In this document: in pieces, positions 22,782-29,478 of the stretch | Layout: each line of letters begins with the position of its first letter | Position numbering within the stretch: the stretch's first letter is position 1 | Origin: Streptomyces sp. GKU 895 | GTDB lineage: Bacteria; Actinomycetota; Actinomycetes; Streptomycetales; Streptomycetaceae | NCBI GenBank assembly: GCA_002027195.1 | Contig: MWJO01000083.1 | Coordinates: 1 to 38,172, forward strand | Length of the DNA stretch: 38,172 nt | Direction of reading: 5' to 3' | The notes under the pieces: generated by a model | Databases searched by the model: none | What the model was told of the DNA's origin: nothing | Seen by the model: the letters and a program-made list of their open reading frames with translations, nothing else | Program-made: the position numbers and the translations under genes

Positions 22782-23865
22782 ATGAGCCGCCGCGCCGGGT
22801 CAGCCGGCCCCCACACGCTCGCGTTCGTCGAGAGCCCGGTACAGCTGCTGAACGTGCTGGAGTGGGCGCATGCGCACGAGCTTGCCTCGGGCGATGCCCT
22901 GGGCGCGGGGCTCACCCTCGTCGTCCTGTCCCCGACCGACCCGATGACCCGGGGCCAGCTGCGCCGCATGGCGGAGCTGGCCCGCGAGGAAGGCCACGAG
23001 GTCCGCTGGGAGGAAGCCCGGGGCGGTCCCGCGGCCCCCGTTCCAGACGATCGGCGGCCTCGCGGGCATGCTCCGCAGGGCCGACCGGGTCGTGCTCGGC
23101 GACCCGTTCTCGCGCTACGTCCAACTGCTGCTGACGATCACCCGGGCCGGCGAGCTGGTGGTGGTCGACGACGGCACGGCCACGATGGAGTTCGTGGCCC
23201 AACTGGCCCGCGGCGAACGCCTGGTGCGCTGGCACCGCAAGGGCGGCCGCCCGGGCCCCCGCGACCTGGTGTTCGCCCCGGTGTCGTCGGTGGCCCGTAA
23301 ACGCCTGACGCCGTCCGGTGCCCGCCGGGTCGAGATCTTCTCCTCGATGCCGATGGAGGAGAAACCGCAGGGCGTGACGGTGACCGCCAACGCCTTCGCC
23401 TGGACCCGCTCCCGCTTCGGCCCGCCCCGCCTCACCAAGGGTGCCGACATGGTCGGTACGTCATTGGTGGAGACGGGCGTGGTGGACGGCGACGCGTATC
23501 TGGAGGCGGTGAAGCTGCTGTCCAAGACGCACGGCACCACCCGCTACTTCGCCCACCGCCGCGAGAGCGCCGAGAAGCTGCACCGGCTGGCGGTGGAGAC
23601 GGGCCTGGAGGTGGTCCGCCCCGACCTCCCGCTGGAACTGATCGCCCGCAGAGGCCCGATCGGCCGTACGATCCTCAGCTTCCCGTCCACCGTGGTCCAC
23701 ACCCTGCCGCTCGCGCTCGCCGGCACGGAGGTCAAGGTCGCGGTGTGCGACATCGACCCGGCGTGGCTGACGGAGAACGCCTCACCCCGGGCGCAGGGCT
23801 TCCTGTCCGGGGTGACGGGAACGGCGAGGGACGTGACGAGACTGTCGGCGGTGGCGGCGGTCTGA
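22782..23865 (+). CDS. Glycosyltransferase of GT52/polysialyltransferase type (apparent frameshift)
   Basis: The last gene of the nonulosonate operon. The N-terminal part (GPHTLAFVESPVQLLNVLEW, LTLVVLSPTDPMTRGQL) runs to about 23030. The remainder (MLRRADRVVLGDPFSRYVQL, GELVVVDDGTATMEFVAQLA, GRTILSFPSTVVHTLPLALA) is in another frame. Deleting one C from the run 23035-23039 joins them as GPAAPFQTIGGLAGMLRR; the interval length (1084 nt) is one base over a multiple of three, as expected. The SPVQL opening, the DDGT loop and the late FPSTVVH segment resemble GT52 and polysialyltransferase GT-B enzymes. Predicted to transfer the CMP-activated nonulosonate. ATG 22782 has no good Shine-Dalgarno (GGGACGG is nearest). 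It ends 13 bases from a convergent methyltransferase gene. Confidence 0.75.
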
Positions 23866-23878
23866 CGCCTGCGAGGCC

Positions 23879-24538
23879 CTAGCCGTCCTTGCGGGCCAGG
23901 ACATAGGCCTTCCGGTACTTCTCCTGCCCCTGGGGCTCGCGCACGGTACGGCTGTGCAGCTGGAGCCCGGCGGCGGTGAGCAGCTCGACGACGTCCTCCG
24001 GCCTGCGCCAGTAGTAGTCGAGCGAGATGGCGTGTCCGAACCGCTCGTCGAGATGCAGGTGGTCGTTCTCCTCGTCGTACTGGAAGGCGAGCAGCAGATA
24101 TCCGCCGGGCGCGAGGACGCGCCGGAACTCCTGGAACACGCCCGGGAGTTGATCATCGGGCACATGAATGACCGAGTACAGAGCGGCGATCCCGCCGAGC
24201 GTGCCGTCCGGCAGGTCGAGGGCCGTCATCGACCCGAGATGGAACCGGAGTTCGGGATAGGTCTTCCGGGCCCGCGCCACCATCCGCGGCGAGACATCGA
24301 TCCCGAACACCGGCACCCCGAGCGCGTGCAGCCGCGCGGTCACCACCCCCGGCCCGCTCCCCACGTCGGCGACCGGCTCCCGCCCCCGCTCCTTCACCAA
24401 CTCCGCGAACCCACTGATCAAGGCCCGGTCGAAGGTATGGATCCCGGCCCAGTCCGCACACTGCTCGGCGTAGTCGTCGGCGATCGTGTCGTAGGCGGCG
24501 CTGGTGGACCGTATGAAATCGGGGATCTCGGCAGTCAT
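23879..24538 (-). CDS. SAM-dependent class-I methyltransferase
   Basis: A 219-aa soluble methyltransferase. Motif I is EPVADVGSGPGVVTARLHAL, motif II follows as VFGIDVSPRMVARARKTYP, and the post-I/II region reads GIAALYSVIHVPDDQLPGVF with VLAPGGYLLLAFQYDEEND. The start MTAEIPDFIRSTSAAYDTIA and the length match the UbiE/small-molecule methyltransferase type. ATG 24536-24538 is chosen; GTG 24547 is in frame three codons upstream. Substrate is unknown. It is transcribed toward the glycan operon with only 13 bases between stops and no obvious terminator, so it is probably not functionally tied to the glycan genes. Confidence 0.9.
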   Translation of the reverse strand: MTAEIPDFIRSTSAAYDTIADDYAEQCADWAGIHTFDRALISGFAELVKERGREPVADVGSGPGVVTARLHALGVPVFGIDVSPRMVARARKTYPELRFHLGSMTALDLPDGTLGGIAALYSVIHVPDDQLPGVFQEFRRVLAPGGYLLLAFQYDEENDHLHLDERFGHAISLDYYWRRPEDVVELLTAAGLQLHSRTVREPQGQEKYRKAYVLARKDG

Positions 24539-24698
24539 GGGGGGCACCCTAGCGAGGGGCCACGACAGCGGGGTGAAGATGACGGGGCCTGTTCGAGAAG
24601 GATGCGGTCAGGGAGAGAGGGCGCAGATGAACGACTTGACCGAGCCGCGCTCCCGCGGTCAGGGACATCTGGAAGTGGCTCTGCCCGGACGGGGGCGC

Positions 24699-25010
24699 TC
24701 ACCGGGCTGGGGGAGTGGGTGGAGCTGTGACCGGGGTGGGGTGGTCCTCGTCCGCCGTCCAGGTGAACCCCGTCAGCCCGCCCGGTCCGCTCTCCTCGTA
24801 CGGCATCGACCGGTCCCGCCTCCGTCGTACCAGCCACACCCCCGCCCCCAGCAGCCACCCCGCCGCGATCATCACGACCAGCATCGCCAGGCCCAGGCCC
24901 ACCGTGCCGTAGAAGCCGACCCTCGCCAGCAGGCCCGGGATCTTGTCCTCGCCGCAGCCGCACGCCTGCCAGCCGTCTGCCAGAGGGGTCGCCGTCGTCG
25001 TGATCGTCAT
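24699..25010 (-). CDS. Small single-pass membrane protein, hypothetical
   Basis: A 103-aa product with no recognised family. It has a Thr-rich N-terminus (TITTTATPLADGWQACGCGE, holding a CGC pair of cysteines), one long hydrophobic helix (FYGTVGLGLAMLVVMIAAGW, extended by LLGAGVWLV), a basic stop-transfer stretch (RRRRDR) and an acidic/proline C-terminal tail. The topology predicted from the basic residues is C-terminus inside. ATG 25008-25010 is preferred over a GTG at 25031. It is separated by about 160 bases from the downstream methyltransferase gene. Function unknown. Confidence 0.6.
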   Translation of the reverse strand: MTITTTATPLADGWQACGCGEDKIPGLLARVGFYGTVGLGLAMLVVMIAAGWLLGAGVWLVRRRRDRSMPYEESGPGGLTGFTWTADEDHPTPVTAPPTPPAR

Positions 25011-25453
25011 GCCGGGAGTGTGCCCGGTCACACCGGCCCGTCACCCCGCGTGGCGGAAACGTCGCGTGGCGGTGATGATTCCGGGACCGGAACAAGCGTC
25101 TCAGTGGAGGCAGGGTGGATTCCCGGCGTGGCGCGGTCCCGACAGGTGAACAAGGCCGACGGGACGGCACCGCGACGTGGTATCCCAGGAGGAGTGGGTG
25201 AGTGACGGATGTGGCCGGAAAGCCTTCGATCAAGGCAGTCGCAGGTCAGCCGCCGGTCACTCTCTGTGGATCGACGCCGATCGACGCGGATCGCCGAGAT
25301 CCGTCCGGCCGGAAAGCCGGGCGAGTTTACCCATCCAAGCCGATACGTATGCGCCCAGCGGCCAGATTTTCTTCCCCTAACGGGTTGAACTTTTGTTGAT
25401 CGAGGGTCAGTTGGCCACCCGGGCGTCCTACCCTTCAGAGGGTGAAGCAATTG
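25011..25453. other. Intergenic region upstream of the M20 amidohydrolase
   Basis: No gene is supported here; open frames on both strands lack family-like sequence. The stretch 25330-25440 is less GC-rich than its surroundings and should contain the promoter of the amidohydrolase, with TTGAAC (25385-25390) and TTGATC (about 25396) as possible -35 elements, but no matching -10 at good spacing. A short tandem repeat of GATCGACGC lies at 25269-25298. Confidence 0.4.
25269..25298. repeat. 10-bp tandem microrepeat
   Basis: GATCGACGCC, GATCGACGCG and the diverged GATCGCCGAG follow one another without gap. A local tandem duplication of no evident role. Confidence 0.5.
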
Positions 25454-26673
25454 ATGTCCCAAGAGTCCGAGGCCGAACCAGTCGGGGAAGCCGTGCTTCC
25501 CGGCACGCTGCCCGAGAGCCTGCGTGCCGAACTCGTCGCGTTCCGACGCGACTTGCACATGCACCCCGAACTCGGCAACCAGGAGTTCCGCACGACCGCG
25601 GCCATCAAGGCGCGGCTCGAGAAGGCCGGGCTGCACCCCCGGGTCCTCCCCGTAGGCACCGGGCTCATCTGTGACATCGGTGAGTGGGACGGCGGCAAGC
25701 CGATGCTCGCACTCCGTGCCGACATCGACGCCCTGCCCATTCCGGACACGAAGAGTGAGTGCGCGTACCGCTCCACCGTGCCCGACCGGGCGCACGCGTG
25801 CGGGCACGACGTGCACACCACCGTGGTGCTCGGCGCCGGACTCGTCCTCGCGACCTGCACCGGCAGGGCCGGCTGCCCCGCCCCGTGCGGCTGCTCTTCC
25901 AGCCCGCCGAGGAGGTGCTGCCCGGCGGCGCCGCCGACGCCATCGAATGCGGCGTGCTGGACGGGGTCGGGAAGATCATCGCCGTGCACTGCGACCCCCG
26001 CGTCGACGCCGGGCGGATCGGGCTGCGCACCGGTGCCATCACCTCCGCCTGCGACCGGCTGGAGGTCTCCCTGGACGGCCCCGGCGGCCACACCGCCCGG
26101 CCGCACCTCACCACCGACCTCGTCACCGCCGCCGCCCGCGTCGTCGTCGACGTGCCGGCCGTGGTCGCCCGGCGCGTGGACAGCCGCAGCGGACTCGCCC
26201 TGACCTGGGGACGCATCGAATCCGGCCACGCGCCCAACGTCATCCCGCAGCACGCCGAGCTGTCCGGAACCGTGCGCTGCCTGGACCTGGACGCCTGGCG
26301 GCAGGCGCCCGACATCGTCGTCGCCGCGATCGACGAGATCGCCAATCTGCACCGGGCCAAGTCGGAGATCAACTACGTCCGGGGCGTCCCGCCCGTCGTC
26401 AACGACCCCGCGGTGACCGAGCTGCTGCGGGACGCCATGACCGCGCGGCGCGGGGCGCACTCCGTCGAGGGCACCGAGCAGAGCCTCGGCGGCGAGGACT
26501 TCTCCTGGTACCTGGAGCATGTGCCGGGCGCCATGGCCCGCCTCGGTGTCCGCACCCCCGGTGAGCGGACCGTCCGCGACCTCCACCAGGGCGACTTCGA
26601 CGCCGACGAGTCGGCCATCACCGTGGGCGTGGAGATGTTCACCGCGGCCGCGCTGCTCGACGGCGCCTCCTGA
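25454..26673 (+). CDS. M20-family metallo-amidohydrolase (apparent frameshift)
   Basis: A zinc-dependent amidohydrolase of the AbgB/hippurate-hydrolase (M20D) type, about 406 aa after correction. Signatures are FRRDLHMHPELGNQEFRTTA, KPMLALRADIDALPIPD with the catalytic aspartate, the zinc motif RAHACGHDVHTTVVLGAGL, LLFQPAEEVLPGGAADAIEC, a dimerisation segment with GPGGHTARPHLTTDLV, APNVIPQHAELSGTVRCLDL and a late GTEQSLGGEDFSWYLEHV. The frame breaks near 25849-25852: adding one G gives LVLADLHRQGRLPRPVRLLF, and the interval length is one base short. ATG 25454 is chosen; GTG 25442 and TTG 25451 are in frame. It probably cleaves N-acyl amino acids or similar amides in the cytosol. A strong hairpin terminator follows. 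Confidence 0.85.
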
Positions 26674-26691
26674 GGCCGTAGCGATCTCCGC

Positions 26692-26718
26692 GAAGGGGCG
26701 CCTCTTTGGTGCCCCTTC
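26692..26718 (+). terminator. Terminator of the amidohydrolase gene
   Basis: GAAGGGGCGCC (26692-26702) pairs with GGTGCCCCTTC (26708-26718), an 11-bp stem with one G-U pair and a TCTTT loop, 19 bases after the stop codon. It isolates the amidohydrolase from the nucleoside-uptake genes. Confidence 0.75.
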
Positions 26719-26739
26719 ATCCCCTTGTGTCACCCGCGC

Positions 26740-26765
26740 GTAACCGGGTTCTCGCGAACGTAACC
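26740..26765. promoter_or_regulatory. GTAACC direct repeats upstream of bmp1
   Basis: GTAACC occurs at 26740-26745 and again at 26760-26765, spaced 20 bases (about two turns). GTAAC-type half-sites are used by OmpR-family regulators such as MtrA and GlnR in actinobacteria; the match is suggestive only. Confidence 0.3.
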
Positions 26766-26780
26766 CGCTGTCGGCACGGT

Positions 26781-26834
26781 TCGATAACGGCCACGAGAAA
26801 CCCCGTTCCCCTCCCCTTCTACGCGCGTTACTGT
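26781..26834 (+). promoter_or_regulatory. Conserved promoter/operator module before the first Bmp lipoprotein
   Basis: TCGATAACGG (26781-26790) and TCTACGCGCGTTAC (26818-26831) recur at the same 38-base spacing upstream of the second lipoprotein gene (28113 and 28150). TACTGT at 26829-26834 fits a -10 hexamer (TANNNT). The repeated layout, in otherwise diverged DNA, argues for shared promoter and regulator sites. Confidence 0.6.
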
Positions 26835-26915
26835 GCGCCGAAATCGCCACCGTTGGCGGCACATTGGGGATGCGGGGCCGTTCGACGGTGCCGTGGGGAT
26901 GAAGGGGTGCTTGCT

Positions 26916-27998
26916 GTGCGTCGGATATCTCGGAGGACCAGGTTCTCCCAGGCAGTGGTGGCCGTCTCGGTCATCGCCCTCACGGCCGTCGGGTGCGGCG
27001 AGTCCAGCACCAAGGCCGACAGTGACAAGGCGTCCACCTCGGCGGACGGCAAGTACTCGGGCAAGGGCATCGGGCTCGCGTACGACATCGGCGGCAAGGG
27101 CGACCAGTCCTTCAACGACGCCGCCTACGCCGGCTTCCAGAAGGCCGAGAAGGAATTCGGCATCGGCGGCAGGGACATCGAGCCGCAGGACGGCGAGTCC
27201 GACGCGGACAAGGTCCAGCGCCTGGAGCAGCTCGCCAAGGCCGGCTACAACCCCATCATCGGCGTCGGCTACATCTACGCGCCGGCGGTGAAGGAGGTCG
27301 CCGCGAAGTACCCGAAGATCACGTTCGGCGTCATCGACGACGAGCAGGTCAAGGCAGCCAACGTCGCCGACATGGTCTTCTCCGAGGAGCAGGCCTCCTA
27401 CCTCGCGGGCGTCGCCGCCGCCAAGGCCTCCAAGGCCAAGCACGTCGGCTTCATCGGCGGTGTGGACATCCCGCTGATCCACAAGTTCGGCGCGGGCTTC
27501 AAGCAGGGCGTCCAGTCCGTCGACCCGAAGATCAAGATCGAGTCGCAGTACCTGACCGAGACCCCGGCCGAGGGCGGCTTCTCCAGCCCCGACAAGGGCA
27601 AGGCGGCCGCCAGCGGCCAGATCGAGAAGGGCGCCGACGTCATCTACCACGCCGCCGGCCTCTCCGGTCAGGGCGTGATCTCCGAGGCCGCCTCGAAGAA
27701 GGTGTGGGCCATCGGCGTCGACTCCGACCAGTACAACCAGAGCGCGCTGAAGAGCTACAAGGACTACATCCTCGGCTCGGCCCTGAAGAACGTCGGCGGC
27801 GCGGTCTACGACCTCGCCAAGTCCGTCTACGAGGGCAAGCCCCTCACCGGCGTCCAGCGCGGCGACCTGAAGTCCGGCGGCGTCGGCTTCGCCGACTCCA
27901 ACCCGAAGTACAAGGCCATGACGGACGTCGTCGCGGCGGTGGAGAAGGCCAAGCAGGACATCATCGACGGCAAGGTCACCGTCAAGACCACCGACTAG
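26916..27998 (+). CDS. Bmp/Med-family nucleoside-binding lipoprotein 1
   Basis: Solute-binding lipoprotein of an ABC nucleoside importer (BmpA/PnrA/BmpD family), 360 aa. The signal peptide (RFSQAVVAVSVIALTAVGC) ends in a lipobox cysteine. The mature part shows IGLAYDIGGKGDQSFNDAAY, KAGYNPIIGVGYIYAPAVKE, FSEEQASYLAGVAAAKASKA, VGFIGGVDIPLIHKFGAGFK, VIYHAAGLSGQGVISEA and KVWAIGVDSDQYNQSALKSY. GTG 26916 is preferred with AAGGGG (26903-26907) eight bases upstream; GTG 26907 is possible. The neighbouring ABC and salvage genes point to purine or pyrimidine nucleosides as ligand. A very similar second copy follows after a terminator and its own promoter, so the two are expressed as separate units, probably under common control. 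Confidence 0.94.
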   Translation: MRRISRRTRFSQAVVAVSVIALTAVGCGESSTKADSDKASTSADGKYSGKGIGLAYDIGGKGDQSFNDAAYAGFQKAEKEFGIGGRDIEPQDGESDADKVQRLEQLAKAGYNPIIGVGYIYAPAVKEVAAKYPKITFGVIDDEQVKAANVADMVFSEEQASYLAGVAAAKASKAKHVGFIGGVDIPLIHKFGAGFKQGVQSVDPKIKIESQYLTETPAEGGFSSPDKGKAAASGQIEKGADVIYHAAGLSGQGVISEAASKKVWAIGVDSDQYNQSALKSYKDYILGSALKNVGGAVYDLAKSVYEGKPLTGVQRGDLKSGGVGFADSNPKYKAMTDVVAAVEKAKQDIIDGKVTVKTTD

Positions 27999-28046
27999 GC
28001 CCCTCGGGACCCCCGGATACGCCCGCCCGGGCGCCCTTGCAGCTCA

Positions 28047-28074
28047 TACGCCCTTGCCTCCCGCAAGGGGCGTA
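28047..28074 (+). terminator. Hairpin between the two lipoprotein genes
   Basis: TACGCCCTTGC (28047-28057) pairs with GCAAGGGGCGTA (28063-28074) with a single bulge and a 5-base loop, about 50 bases after the first lipoprotein stop. Confidence 0.7.
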
Positions 28075-28112
28075 CTGCTGTCCGTAGTCTGTGTTGCATC
28101 TGCGGCCACAGC

Positions 28113-28166
28113 TCGATAACGGACCGGACAGAAGGGGTTTTCCGTCTGGTCTACGCGCGTTACGCT
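28113..28166 (+). promoter_or_regulatory. Conserved promoter/operator module before the second Bmp lipoprotein
   Basis: TCGATAACGG (28113-28122) and TCTACGCGCGTTAC (28150-28163), with TACGCT (28161-28166) as -10 candidate, copy the module at 26781 with identical spacing. The bases between the two blocks differ between the copies, so the blocks are likely under selection. Confidence 0.6.
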
Positions 28167-28217
28167 GCGGCGGAACCAGCGCCTGGTATGGGCGCTTGCA
28201 CAAAGGAGTCTCGTTCC

Positions 28218-29264
28218 ATGCGCCGGGTGTCCCGTATCACGGTTGCAGGCGTTGCAACCGCAGCCCTTGCCCTGACCGCTTCCGCGTGCGGCAGCTCGTC
28301 CAGCGAGTCGTCGAACAGCGACAGCAAGAACCTGGGCCTCGCCCTGGCGTACGACGTCGGCGGCAAGGGTGACCAGTCCTTCAACGACGCCGCGACCGCC
28401 GGCATGGAGAAGGCCGACAAGGAGTTCGGCTACAAGTCCACCGCCGTCGAGCCGCAGGACGGCGAGTCGGACGCGGACAAGGCCCAGCGCCTGGAGAACC
28501 TGGCCAAGAAGGGTTACAACCCGGTCATCGGTGTCGGCTTCGCCTACGCGCCCGCCGTCAAGGAGGTCGCGGCCAAGTACCCGAAGACCACCTTCGGTGT
28601 CGTCGACGACGAGCAGATCAAGGCCGACAACGTCGCCGACCTCGTCTTCTCCGAGGAGCAGGCGTCCTACCTGGCCGGCGTCGCCGCCGCCAAGACCACC
28701 AAGACCAACGTGGTCGGCTTCATCGGTGGTGTGGACGTGCCGCTGATCCACAAGTTCGAGGCCGGCTTCAAGCAGGGCGTCGAGGACACCAAGAAGGGCG
28801 TCACGGTCAAGTCGCAGTACCTGACCGAGACCGCGGCCGAGGGTGGCTTCTCCAGCCCGGACAAGGGTGAGGCCGCCGCCGAGGGCCAGATCGACGACAA
28901 GGCGGACGTCGTCTACGCCGCCGCCGGTCTGTCCGGCCAGGGCGTCATCAAGGCCGCCAACGCCCACAAGGTCTGGGCGATCGGCGTCGACTCCGACCAG
29001 TACAAGCAGGACGCGCTCAAGGCGTACAAGGCGTCGATCCTGACCTCCGCCATGAAGAACGTCGAGGGCGCGGTCTACGACCTGGCCAAGTCGGTCAAGG
29101 ACGGCAAGCCGGAGACCGGCGTCATCCGCGGCAGCCTCTCCAACGGCGGCGTGAGCCTGTCGAACTCCAACCCGGTCTTCGCGGACAACAAGGACACCCA
29201 GGCCGCGATCGAAAAGGCCGTCGCGGGCATCAAGGACGGCTCCATCAAGGTGAAGACCTCCTGA
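28218..29264 (+). CDS. Bmp/Med-family nucleoside-binding lipoprotein 2
   Basis: A 348-aa paralogue of the preceding lipoprotein. The signal peptide (ITVAGVATAALALTASAC) is followed by a Ser-rich linker. Then come LGLALAYDVGGKGDQSFNDA, KKGYNPVIGVGFAYAPAVKE, FSEEQASYLAGVAAAKTTKT, VGFIGGVDVPLIHKFEAGFK, VVYAAAGLSGQGVIKAA and KVWAIGVDSDQYKQDALKAY. The two copies agree at most positions by eye, but signal peptides and C-termini differ. ATG 28218 has a strong AAAGGAG (28202-28208). Predicted to be anchored on the outer face of the membrane and to deliver nucleosides to the ABC permease pair encoded just downstream. Two receptors for one transporter could widen ligand range or affinity. Confidence 0.95.
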   Translation: MRRVSRITVAGVATAALALTASACGSSSSESSNSDSKNLGLALAYDVGGKGDQSFNDAATAGMEKADKEFGYKSTAVEPQDGESDADKAQRLENLAKKGYNPVIGVGFAYAPAVKEVAAKYPKTTFGVVDDEQIKADNVADLVFSEEQASYLAGVAAAKTTKTNVVGFIGGVDVPLIHKFEAGFKQGVEDTKKGVTVKSQYLTETAAEGGFSSPDKGEAAAEGQIDDKADVVYAAAGLSGQGVIKAANAHKVWAIGVDSDQYKQDALKAYKASILTSAMKNVEGAVYDLAKSVKDGKPETGVIRGSLSNGGVSLSNSNPVFADNKDTQAAIEKAVAGIKDGSIKVKTS

Positions 29265-29296
29265 CCCCACCCGGTCACAGGCCTTGGCCAAATAAG

Positions 29297-29312
29297 CGCT
29301 GTAATGGCAGCG
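29297..29312 (+). terminator. Weak hairpin after lipoprotein 2
   Basis: CGCTG (29297-29301) and CAGCG (29308-29312) flank a 6-base loop, 32 bases after the stop. The stem is short, so read-through into the ABC operon is possible. Confidence 0.3.
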
Positions 29313-29383
29313 TTACGGCCGCGGAACGGGGTGCGGAGACGATGCTCTTCGCGCCCCGTTCGCGCGGCAGAATGCTCGGAACG

Positions 29384-29408
29384 GATCGTTGGCCGAAAAT
29401 GGACGATC
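29384..29408. promoter_or_regulatory. Inverted repeat upstream of the ABC operon
   Basis: GATCGT (29384-29389) and ACGATC (29403-29408) are inverted arms 19 bases apart, located upstream of the proposed promoter. A possible activator or repressor site. Confidence 0.3.
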
Positions 29409-29437
29409 AGGTCCGGGCACTATTTAAAGCAGGGGCG

Positions 29438-29452
29438 CTACGCGCGTAGAGT
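29438..29452 (+). promoter_or_regulatory. Promoter -10 region of the ABC operon with CTACGCGCGTAG palindrome
   Basis: CTACGCGCGTAG (29438-29449) is a perfect 12-bp palindrome, sharing CTACGCGCG with the modules before both lipoprotein genes. TAGAGT (29447-29452) is a good -10 hexamer. TTTAAA (29423-29428) lies 18 bases upstream at the -35 position. The start codon follows about 27 bases later. Confidence 0.55.
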
Positions 29453-29478
29453 GGCCCCTTCCACAAGGAGAGTGCGCC

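Noticed and set aside
22039..22969. Minus-strand frames opposite the NeuB-like synthase
   Set aside because: They are shadows of a highly conserved plus-strand gene, without motif or start signal.
25028..25816. Minus-strand open frame over the intergenic region before the amidohydrolase
   Set aside because: It extends into the amidohydrolase gene in antisense and has no recognisable domain or ribosome site.
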